From the NCBI GenBank assembly GCA_964418605.1, contig CAYQLY010000005.1, forward strand, positions 1 to 64,000: a stretch of DNA of 64,000 bases, written 5' to 3'. Origin of the DNA: CAYQLY01 sp964418605 (GTDB taxonomy: Bacteria; Bacteroidota; Bacteroidia; Cytophagales; Cyclobacteriaceae). The position numbers were made by a program, and so were the translations under genes. The first letter of the stretch is position 1. Every line of letters begins with the position of its first letter. The notes below the pieces were generated by a model that saw only the letters and a program-made list of their open reading frames with translations, made no database searches and had not been told where the DNA came from. Positions 35,289 through 42,245 of this stretch are shown one piece after another.

Positions 35289-37298
35289 TTATTTGCTTGC
35301 TTGTTTATCGGCACCCCTAGACCTAGAAATAAAGGCCTTCAACTCATCTAACTCTTCGGCTAAAATATCCATCTTTTTTTCATTTGCCTCTAGTCTAGAT
35401 TTTAATGATGCTATTTCTTTTACCTTTTCTTCTAGTTCTTTATCTTTTTTATCAACTAACTCCTTAAGTTCAGAGGTTCTCTTTTCCAAAGCCTGAATGG
35501 CCACCAAACTTATTCCTGCCAAGTCTCCAGTATTAATAGTTGTATCACTACCTATTTTACCTACTCCATCATAACCAAATGCATTATAAAAATCCTGTGC
35601 CATAGGCCCATAGTGACGAAAATTTTTAGGATCATGCCCTTTATAATTCCAACTGGTTATTTTAAGTTGGCTGACTTTTTTTAATACATCCTCCCCATTT
35701 ATTAATCGGAATTTTTCTTTTCTAGTAGAATCTGAAACAATAGTTACAGCAACTGGAATCCTAAATGATGTAATCATATTATTACCAATTTCAACAGTAT
35801 TACTAGTTGCTACCTGTACTCCTCTACCTATCGCAATTACATTAGTTAACCCGGAGACGGATGCACCAGCATTATACCCCACAAAAACCCCACTAGTTGA
35901 GCTACCCGTATAATTTGCATACCCACCAACAGCCACATTATAACTACCAGTGTTAGCAAACCCAGCCTGCATGCCAATATAGCAATTTTCTTCACCCGCT
36001 GCATTTGAGAATCCAGACTGAAAGCCTAAAAATGTATTATTACCTCCTGTTGTACCATTATAACCAGACTGAAGACCTACAATAGTATTAGCCTGACCTG
36101 AAGTGAAACTATAAGCAGCTCCGTACCCAACACATACATTATAGTTTGATGTAACATTATACCCCGACTCACAACCTAACAATGTATTATAACCACCTGA
36201 TATATTATTATATCCCGACCTATAACCTATGCTAATGTTACCCTGACCTGAAGTGGCATTATAAGCAGCTTCCGATCCAATACATGTGTTATAGTCTGAA
36301 TTGACATTATACCCTGCGTATGATCCAATAAAGATATTGTAATTTCCGCTTGTATTATTGCCACCAGAGTTATAACCTACCATCGTATTATTCCATCCTA
36401 TGGTTGTACTATATCCTGCATACGATCCAATAAAGGTATTATAGCTTGTACTGGCATTGTATCCTGCCTGAAAGCCTAAAAATGTATTATCAGTTCCCAT
36501 TACATTGAATTGACCACTATTATAACCCAAGAATACATTAAAAGAACCAGATATATTACTCATACCAGCTCCATATCCTGAAAATAAATTAGAGGCACCT
36601 GTTGTATTAGCCTTTCCAGCCTGATATCCCACGAATGTATTATCAGTAGCTGTATTGAGTGTGTTTTGTGTCTCCCCTAAAAGAGTATTAGTAGAGCCTC
36701 CATTGGATACAAATGTTGCTCCATCTATTTTAACATTACTACCCAAATAGATATTTTTAAACGGATTAGTCGAACTTCCTATATCATGTGCATCATTTCC
36801 ACTAGTTGTAATGTTTTGCGTAGCTTGATGATTTCCGAGATTGTCAGCACCCACCATTTCCCAATCCGTACCATCATATACAACGGTAATCACCTGACCT
36901 GCTTTCAGTTCATTAGCAATTAATGGTGCATTATTATTTTTATATACATTAGAAGAACCTGACCCATTCACATTTAATGTGACAGCAGCTGTATTATTAG
37001 CACTTACTTTAAAAGAAATAACACTACCAGCTTGTGGCATAAATGACGGAGATGTAGCAGCTGTAATGGCATTAGGAGTTCCACCAACAACACCCACATA
37101 AATAAGTGCACCTTTTTGTAAAATTTGTGCGCTGACCGCATCGGCAGCTAATGTCACATCACCTACACCTGTAATGCGGCGGTCATCACTAGTTGCACCG
37201 GTCATATTAACTTTTTTATCAATGGAAACCTGAGCGTATATTGACAAGCTTATCAATTGCAAGCCTAAGATATATAGGCATTTAGTATTTTTTTTCAT
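35289..37298 (-). CDS. secreted fibre: YadA-like repeat stalk with S74 chaperone domain (copy 2)
   Basis: A 669-residue paralogue of the neighbouring gene: signal peptide ending LSIYAQ, N-terminal domain nearly the same, then about 16 repeats of the N(T/I)SG.YN.F(L/I)G..(A/S)GYN kind. The C-terminal domain begins near residue 521 as VSDSTRKEKFRLING and GPMAQDFYNAFGY, keeping the Ser/Lys pair of Peptidase_S74 but much more diverged from copies 1 and 3. A coiled-coil tail of about 65 residues follows. It ends 133 nt before the start of copy 1 and has its own terminator, so each copy is transcribed separately. Confidence 0.85.
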   Translation of the reverse strand: MKKNTKCLYILGLQLISLSIYAQVSIDKKVNMTGATSDDRRITGVGDVTLAADAVSAQILQKGALIYVGVVGGTPNAITAATSPSFMPQAGSVISFKVSANNTAAVTLNVNGSGSSNVYKNNNAPLIANELKAGQVITVVYDGTDWEMVGADNLGNHQATQNITTSGNDAHDIGSSTNPFKNIYLGSNVKIDGATFVSNGGSTNTLLGETQNTLNTATDNTFVGYQAGKANTTGASNLFSGYGAGMSNISGSFNVFLGYNSGQFNVMGTDNTFLGFQAGYNASTSYNTFIGSYAGYSTTIGWNNTMVGYNSGGNNTSGNYNIFIGSYAGYNVNSDYNTCIGSEAAYNATSGQGNISIGYRSGYNNISGGYNTLLGCESGYNVTSNYNVCVGYGAAYSFTSGQANTIVGLQSGYNGTTGGNNTFLGFQSGFSNAAGEENCYIGMQAGFANTGSYNVAVGGYANYTGSSTSGVFVGYNAGASVSGLTNVIAIGRGVQVATSNTVEIGNNMITSFRIPVAVTIVSDSTRKEKFRLINGEDVLKKVSQLKITSWNYKGHDPKNFRHYGPMAQDFYNAFGYDGVGKIGSDTTINTGDLAGISLVAIQALEKRTSELKELVDKKDKELEEKVKEIASLKSRLEANEKKMDILAEELDELKAFISRSRGADKQASK
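36670..37235. repeat. direct repeat, copy 2 (about 566 bp, diverged)
   Basis: Counterpart of 34521-35086, same orientation and same length; see that entry. Confidence 0.75.
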
Positions 37299-37333
37299 AG
37301 CGTAATTATTTTTTCCTTGTACGATATATTGTC

Positions 37334-37343
37334 TTTAAAGTTA
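37334..37343 (-). promoter_or_regulatory. shared TAACTTTAAA element upstream of fibre copy 2
   Basis: On the minus strand TAACTTTAAA, a one-mismatch -7 element (TAnnTTTA). Nearly the same string precedes fibre copy 1 (35167-35177) and the peptide gene 41827-41964 (41976-41985). The common variant may mark a shared regulator or sigma factor. Confidence 0.35.
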
Positions 37344-37425
37344 CACTGTAAAGATCATCATAAAAATCTATTTAGACTAAGCATAAATAAGATTATTTTT
37401 TTATCAAAAAAACTATTCGTTTTTT

Positions 37426-37433
37426 TACATTTG
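37426..37433 (+). promoter_or_regulatory. Bacteroidota -7 promoter element (TACATTTG)
   Basis: A perfect TAnnTTTG match 25 nt before the fatty-acid-hydroxylase gene at 37458. Confidence 0.6.
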
Positions 37434-37457
37434 TGTAACAAAATTAATATATAACCT

Positions 37458-38087
37458 ATGAATACTCCTGTAAAAATGAATCCTAAGCATAAAGGCACAA
37501 AAAAACTTTTTGCCAATTCTATTTTAGAGCGCCTTTCACGCACACATGTAGGGATACCCATTAGTATGTTTTTTTTAACATCTCTAGGACTATTATTCTA
37601 CGCACTATTTTATTCTAGTCTTAGAATAAATAGTATAATCAGTATTCTATTTATTGGGCTTTTATCTTTTACCCTAATAGAATACATCGTACATCGGTTT
37701 ATATTTCATATGCCTACAAATTCAAAAGAAAAAGAAAAAATACAATATACCATTCATGGCATTCACCATGAATATCCTAAAGATAAAGACCGTTTAGCTA
37801 TGCCTCCTCTTATGAGTGGAGCCATCTGCGCTATACTATTTTTTATATTACGCTTATCGATGGGGAGTTATTCTTATCCTTTTTTATCTGGTTTTTTATT
37901 GGGGTATGCCAGCTATTTATTTATTCATTTTGCTGTACATGCTTTCCAACCACCTAACAATCTTTTGAAGATACTATGGCACAATCACGCTATTCACCAC
38001 TATAAAGATCCTGAGAAAGCGTTTGGGGTGTCTTCTCCATTATGGGATTTTGTATTTGGGACACTACCCCGTACAAAACAAAAATAA
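37458..38087 (+). CDS. fatty acid hydroxylase superfamily membrane protein (FA2H/Scs7-like)
   Basis: A 209-residue protein with four hydrophobic segments and the His-rich di-iron motifs of the sterol desaturase/fatty acid hydroxylase superfamily: VHRFIFH, HGIHHEYP, FAVHAF and HNHAIHHYKDPEKAFGVSSPLWDFVFGT. The set and spacing resemble fatty acid 2-hydroxylase. It probably hydroxylates acyl chains of sphingolipids or sulfonolipids, which many Bacteroidota make; that substrate is inferred. It is a single gene between the fibre genes and a convergent SDR gene 2 nt away. Confidence 0.85.
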   Translation: MNTPVKMNPKHKGTKKLFANSILERLSRTHVGIPISMFFLTSLGLLFYALFYSSLRINSIISILFIGLLSFTLIEYIVHRFIFHMPTNSKEKEKIQYTIHGIHHEYPKDKDRLAMPPLMSGAICAILFFILRLSMGSYSYPFLSGFLLGYASYLFIHFAVHAFQPPNNLLKILWHNHAIHHYKDPEKAFGVSSPLWDFVFGTLPRTKQK

Positions 38088-38089
38088 TT

Positions 38090-38875
38090 TTATAAGGAAA
38101 GCGTCCTGCCTCCATCCACAGGAATATTGATTCCTGTAATGTAATCTGCTGCTGAGCTAGCTAAAAAAGCTACAGCATAGGCTATTTCATCAGGTTTTGC
38201 AAAACGCCCAATAGGAATTTCATGCAACATCTCTTTTTCTATGTCCTGGATCGTTTTACCCAGTTTAATTGACTTTTCTTTTATAATCTCTTCAAGGCGA
38301 GCTGTTTTAGTAGCCCCAGGCAATACATTATTAACTGTAATTCCAAAAGAAGCCAATTCAACAGATAATGTTTTTGCCCAATTCGCTACAGCAGCTCGCA
38401 ATGTATTAGACACACCTAATCCAGGAATAGGCTGCTTAACAGATGTCGAAATAATATTAATAATACGTCCATAACCTACTTTCTTCATATGAGGAATAAC
38501 TTTTTGCATGATGATGTGACTAGAAAAAAGATGTGTCATAAATGCATGTTCAAATTGACCTATCGTGGCATCTATTGCTTTTCCCGGACGTGGGCCACCT
38601 GTATTATTAATTACAATATCAATCGTTTTTTTCTCAAGATATGAATGGATTGAAAACTCAAACTCATCTCTATTTTCAAGATCAACAGCTATATAGTCAT
38701 GATCTATAGGGTTAATTTTAAAAAGCTCTTCCTTTACCTGTTTTAATCGTTCTTCATGACGGGCTAATAATGTTACAGCTGCGCCAAGCTTAGTTAGTTC
38801 TATAGCTACTGCCTTTCCTATTCCCTGACTACTCCCACCTACCAAGGCTCTTTTCCCCTTTAATTGCAAAATCAT
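38090..38875 (-). CDS. atypical SDR oxidoreductase lacking the YxxxK catalytic pair
   Basis: A 261-residue Rossmann protein: GGSSQGIGKAVAIE at 13-26 and NNTGG at 90-94. Where classical SDRs have Tyr-x-x-x-Lys, this one reads SNTLR at 156-160, so Tyr becomes Ser and Lys becomes Arg; the usual VNNVLPG follows. This SNxLRAAV(x)xxAKTL form is a recurrent SDR subgroup whose reaction is unclear to me. It is divergent from the kynurenine genes with a 73-nt gap, so it may be linked to them, but the sequence does not prove it. Confidence 0.82.
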   Translation of the reverse strand: MILQLKGKRALVGGSSQGIGKAVAIELTKLGAAVTLLARHEERLKQVKEELFKINPIDHDYIAVDLENRDEFEFSIHSYLEKKTIDIVINNTGGPRPGKAIDATIGQFEHAFMTHLFSSHIIMQKVIPHMKKVGYGRIINIISTSVKQPIPGLGVSNTLRAAVANWAKTLSVELASFGITVNNVLPGATKTARLEEIIKEKSIKLGKTIQDIEKEMLHEIPIGRFAKPDEIAYAVAFLASSAADYITGINIPVDGGRTLSL

Positions 38876-38948
38876 AGTTTTTTTATAAAAATGTTTCTAA
38901 ATTTAAATGGAATTTACGAATTGGAACGAAATTAAAAAATTAATTATT

Positions 38949-39464
38949 ATGGCTATTCAACGCCCATTTAATCTAAAGAAATGGATAGAGGAAAATAAAA
39001 CGCTATTGAAACCTCCTGTAGGAAATCAACAAATATATAAAGTCAACAACGATTTTATTGTTATGGTTGTAGGAGGACCTAATGCACGCAAAGATTACCA
39101 TTACAATGAAGGTGAAGAATTATTTTACCAACTAGAAGGTGATGTAAAAATCAAGATTATAGAAGACGGAAAACCAGAAACTATCTACCTCAAAGAAGGC
39201 GATATTTTTCTTCTTCCTCCACGTATACCTCACTCCCCACAACGTGGCGCAAATACAGTTGGCATGGTAATAGAACGGTATCGTAAACCTGAAGAGAAAG
39301 ATGGATTCCTATGGTTTTGCGAAAAATGCAACACTAAACTATACGAAGAATATGTCGATCTTACGGATATTGTAAAACAACTTCCTATCGTAATGACTAA
39401 CTTTTATAATTCATTAGATAAACGAACATGTAAAACATGTGGGGCAGTCATGGAAAAACCATAA
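38949..39464 (+). CDS. 3-hydroxyanthranilate 3,4-dioxygenase
   Basis: A 171-residue cupin dioxygenase: Arg47, iron ligands His51, Glu57 (HYNEGEE) and His95 (IPHSPQR), plus the bacterial-type second iron site CEKC (124-127) and CKTC (161-164). It opens the ring of 3-hydroxyanthranilate to 2-amino-3-carboxymuconate semialdehyde. The start at 38949 (MAIQRPFNLKKWIEE) is chosen because it matches the family N-terminus; an upstream in-frame Met would add 14 unrelated residues. It is followed after 4 nt by the decarboxylase that uses its product. Common symbols are nbaC or haaO. Confidence 0.93.
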   Translation: MAIQRPFNLKKWIEENKTLLKPPVGNQQIYKVNNDFIVMVVGGPNARKDYHYNEGEELFYQLEGDVKIKIIEDGKPETIYLKEGDIFLLPPRIPHSPQRGANTVGMVIERYRKPEEKDGFLWFCEKCNTKLYEEYVDLTDIVKQLPIVMTNFYNSLDKRTCKTCGAVMEKP

Positions 39465-39468
39465 CAGT

Positions 39469-40494
39469 ATGAACAAGTTTTTTAAAATAGATATTCATAC
39501 ACATATTATTCCAGAACATATCCCTGATTTCAAAGCTAAGTACGGTTATGGTGGTTTTATACGATTAGAGCACCATAAACCTTGTTGTGCTCGAATGATG
39601 CAGGATGATAAATTCTTTCGAGAGATTCAAAGCAACTGCTGGGATCCTGATGTTCGACTAAAAGAATCGGCACATTATCACGTAGATGTGCAAGTTTTAT
39701 CTACTATTCCAGTCATGTTTAGTTATTGGGCTAAACCTCATGATGCCTTAGACATAAGTCAATTTTTAAATGATCATATCGCAGGTGTGGTTTTTAATTA
39801 CCCGAATCGATTTATAGGATTAGGTACTATACCAATGCAAGCACCTAAACTAGCTATTAAAGAACTCGAGCGATGCATTAAAGAACTCAATCTAGCAGGA
39901 ATTCAGATCGGTACTCATATTAATGATTGGAACCTTGAAGCTCCTGAGCTTTTTGACATTTTTCAAGCAGCTGAAGAATTAGGCGCAGCTATACTTGTAC
40001 ACCCTTGGGATATGATCGGAAAAGAAAAAATGTCTAAATACTGGCTGCCTTGGTTAGTTGGCATGCCCATGGAATCTGCATTAGCAATTTGCTCTTTAAT
40101 ATTTGGAGGCGTATTAGAACGATTACCACGACTACGTATTGCATTCGCACATGGAGGAGGAGCATTTCCTTCGACAATTGGTAGAATTGAACAAGGGTTT
40201 TTAGTAAGACCTGATTTATGTGCAGTAGATAATCCAATCAATCCTCGTGAGTATCTTAAAAAAATTTATATTGATTCTTTAGTTCATGATTCTTCCGTAC
40301 TTGACTTTTTAGTTAATCTAATAGGGGCTGAACGTATTGCATTAGGAACTGATTATCCATTCCCATTAGGCGAATTAGAACCCGGACAGTTAATTGAATC
40401 TATGCCTTATAATGACACGGTCAAACAACGTCTGCTAGCCGGAACTGCCTTGGAATGGCTCAATATATCTTTAGATCGATTTATAAAAAAATAA
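39469..40494 (+). CDS. 2-amino-3-carboxymuconate-6-semialdehyde decarboxylase (ACMSD)
   Basis: An amidohydrolase-superfamily decarboxylase: metal ligands HTH at residues 10-12 (DIHTHIIPEH), VHPWDM, AHGGGAFP and GTDYPFPLG near residue 295. The KYGYGGFIRLEHHKPCCARM segment is typical of ACMSD. It takes the dioxygenase product away from quinolinate/NAD synthesis toward 2-aminomuconate. The start at 39469 puts the HxH motif at the usual position; a 30-nt longer frame overlaps the upstream gene. It sits between the dioxygenase and kynureninase. Confidence 0.92.
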   Translation: MNKFFKIDIHTHIIPEHIPDFKAKYGYGGFIRLEHHKPCCARMMQDDKFFREIQSNCWDPDVRLKESAHYHVDVQVLSTIPVMFSYWAKPHDALDISQFLNDHIAGVVFNYPNRFIGLGTIPMQAPKLAIKELERCIKELNLAGIQIGTHINDWNLEAPELFDIFQAAEELGAAILVHPWDMIGKEKMSKYWLPWLVGMPMESALAICSLIFGGVLERLPRLRIAFAHGGGAFPSTIGRIEQGFLVRPDLCAVDNPINPREYLKKIYIDSLVHDSSVLDFLVNLIGAERIALGTDYPFPLGELEPGQLIESMPYNDTVKQRLLAGTALEWLNISLDRFIKK

Positions 40495-40501
40495 ATTTAC
40501 T

Positions 40502-41770
40502 ATGTCATTTACATCAACGCGTGATTATGCAAAAGAATTAGACCAACAAGATTCTTTAAAGGAATACCGTTCATTATTTCATATCCCACCCTTTAAAGAA
40601 AGCGAATGTATCTACTTCTGTGGCAATTCGCTTGGTCTACAACCCAAAACTGTACAAAATGCAATAGAACAAGAACTAAACGACTGGAGAAAATTAGGTG
40701 TACACGGACATCTCCACGCTAAAAACCCTTGGGCTTTCTACCATAAAAATACCAAACAAACTTTAGCTCAACTTGTCGGAGCTAGACCAGATGAAGTTGT
40801 AGCTATGAATAATCTCACATCTAATCTCCATTTGATGATGGTTTCATTCTACCAACCAACTTCCAAAAAGTACAAGATCCTTATGGAAGAACGGTCATTT
40901 TCATCTGATCAATATGCTGTTGAATCTCAAGTAAAGTTTCATGGATACAATCCAGATGACGCCATCATCGAAGTAAAACCTCGAAAAAACGAATATACTT
41001 TACGCACAGAAGATATTATTAAAACTATTTTAGAACATAAAGACGAGCTTAGCCTAATTTTATTCGGAGGCGTGAACTATTACACCGGTCAAGTATTCGA
41101 TATGAAAAAAATCACAGAGGTAGCGCATCAAGCAACTATCAACGTGGGATTTGATCTGGCACATGCTATTGGGAATATTCCACTCAGCCTTCATGATTGG
41201 GGCGTAGACTTTGCTGTATGGTGCAGTTACAAATATCTAAACTCCGGACCTGGAGGTATAGGAGGAGCTTTTATTCATGAGAATCATTTCAAAAATACTA
41301 CACAACCTCGATTTGCAGGCTGGTGGGGTTATGAAGAAAAAGAACGCTTTACAATGTTAAAAGGATTTAAACCAATGTATGGTATCGATGGGTGGCAACT
41401 CAGCAATGTATCTGTTTTATCTATGGCGACCCATCAAGCAGCACTACAAATCTTTGAAAAGGCAAACATAAACGCCTTACATGCTAAAAGCAAAAACCTA
41501 ACTGCTTATTTAGAATTACTTCTTCGTCAACTGCCTGAACAAGAAAATAAATTTACTATCCTTACACCACCCTATCCCGAACGTGGATGCCAACTTTCTC
41601 TATTGATACACCACAACGGAAAAGAACTGTTTACTTATTTAGAAAACCAAGGTATTATTATTGATTGGAGAGAACCTGGTGTAATACGTATTGCACCTGT
41701 TCCTCTTTACAACATGTTTGAAGAAATTTTCATATTTTACAATACATTAAAAGAATTTTATAAAAGATAA
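40502..41770 (+). CDS. kynU: kynureninase
   Basis: A 422-residue PLP enzyme: FCGNSLGLQPK near the N-terminus, PLP-binding Asp218 in GFDLAHAIGN, and Schiff-base Lys244 in WCSYKYLNSGPGG; GWWGYEEKERF and the EPGVIRIAPVPLYN end are typical. It cleaves kynurenine or 3-hydroxykynurenine to (hydroxy)anthranilate and alanine. It starts 7 nt after the ACMSD gene, so the three form one operon for the lower kynurenine pathway. Tryptophan 2,3-dioxygenase and kynurenine 3-monooxygenase are not in the window. Confidence 0.95.
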   Translation: MSFTSTRDYAKELDQQDSLKEYRSLFHIPPFKESECIYFCGNSLGLQPKTVQNAIEQELNDWRKLGVHGHLHAKNPWAFYHKNTKQTLAQLVGARPDEVVAMNNLTSNLHLMMVSFYQPTSKKYKILMEERSFSSDQYAVESQVKFHGYNPDDAIIEVKPRKNEYTLRTEDIIKTILEHKDELSLILFGGVNYYTGQVFDMKKITEVAHQATINVGFDLAHAIGNIPLSLHDWGVDFAVWCSYKYLNSGPGGIGGAFIHENHFKNTTQPRFAGWWGYEEKERFTMLKGFKPMYGIDGWQLSNVSVLSMATHQAALQIFEKANINALHAKSKNLTAYLELLLRQLPEQENKFTILTPPYPERGCQLSLLIHHNGKELFTYLENQGIIIDWREPGVIRIAPVPLYNMFEEIFIFYNTLKEFYKR

Positions 41771-41804
41771 AAAAGTCTCTGCCAACTACGTAGCAGAGAC
41801 TTTT
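41771..41804. terminator. bidirectional terminator between kynU and the small peptide gene
   Basis: A perfect AAAAGTCTCTGC/GCAGAGACTTTT stem with a 10-nt loop, A run before and T run after, between convergent transcripts. It lies 22 nt beyond the stop of the minus-strand peptide gene. Confidence 0.88.
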
Positions 41805-41826
41805 AATTTAAGATACTTGCTTAAAC

Positions 41827-41964
41827 TTATTTGCACCACAAGCTCCAACCCCAATGAGGGCAATCACTTGTTTTTACTACCCCTCCCATAATTTCATTTT
41901 TTACAAATGAGCTAATGGTTTTTTTGTTAAGTACTAGCACTTTTTTTTGGATATTTTTTTTCAT
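41827..41964 (-). CDS. small RiPP-type peptide precursor with Gly-Gly leader and Trp/Cys-rich core (45 aa)
   Basis: A short gene missed by length cut-offs. The leader LVLNKKTISSFVKNEIMGG repeats the LNK(x)(T/S)(I/L) pattern and GG site of the peptide at 26800, after a similar Lys-rich start (MKKNIQKK). The core after GG is 17 residues and ends DCPHWGWSLWCK, with two Cys and three Trp. The two cores share nothing, as expected for members of one precursor family. A shared promoter-like TAACTTTAAA element lies 12 nt upstream and a strong terminator follows. No modifying enzyme or transporter is adjacent. With few Ser/Thr, the product might be disulfide- or Trp-crosslinked rather than a lanthipeptide. 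Confidence 0.7.
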   Translation of the reverse strand: MKKNIQKKVLVLNKKTISSFVKNEIMGGVVKTSDCPHWGWSLWCK

Positions 41965-41975
41965 ACTAAACTAAA

Positions 41976-41985
41976 TTTAAAGTTA
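41976..41985 (-). promoter_or_regulatory. TAACTTTAAA promoter-like element before the 45-aa peptide gene
   Basis: The minus strand reads TAACTTTAAA, a one-mismatch -7 element (TAnnTTTA), 12 nt before the start codon. Nearly the same string precedes two fibre genes. Confidence 0.35.
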
Positions 41986-42245
41986 TACCTACTCTTTTCT
42001 AAGGCTTTTCGGCTTCCACCTGATCAAATAGATTTAAATATAAATTGGATTTTTTTTATTTGCAAATTTTAATAAAAAACATTTTATTTATCTAAAAATG
42101 ATTAAAAAATCTTATTTTTTATTATTTATTTTATTCACAAAATTAAATAATAAATTAACAACAGAGTCATCTTAACAACGAACACTACAACTTTTACAAA
42201 TTTGTACCGTATAAATGCCACAGTAAACTAAAACAACGCTTTTTT

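Noticed and set aside
38907..38948. Longer start for 3-hydroxyanthranilate dioxygenase
   Set aside because: The 14 extra residues are absent from the family, and the internal Met begins exactly at the conserved N-terminus.
42098..42175. A 25-codon hydrophobic plus-strand frame (MIKKSYFLLFILF...) upstream of fibre copy 3
   Set aside because: Very short, made of A/T-rich codons expected by chance here, with no terminator or conserved motif; it looks like a signal peptide only because of base composition.
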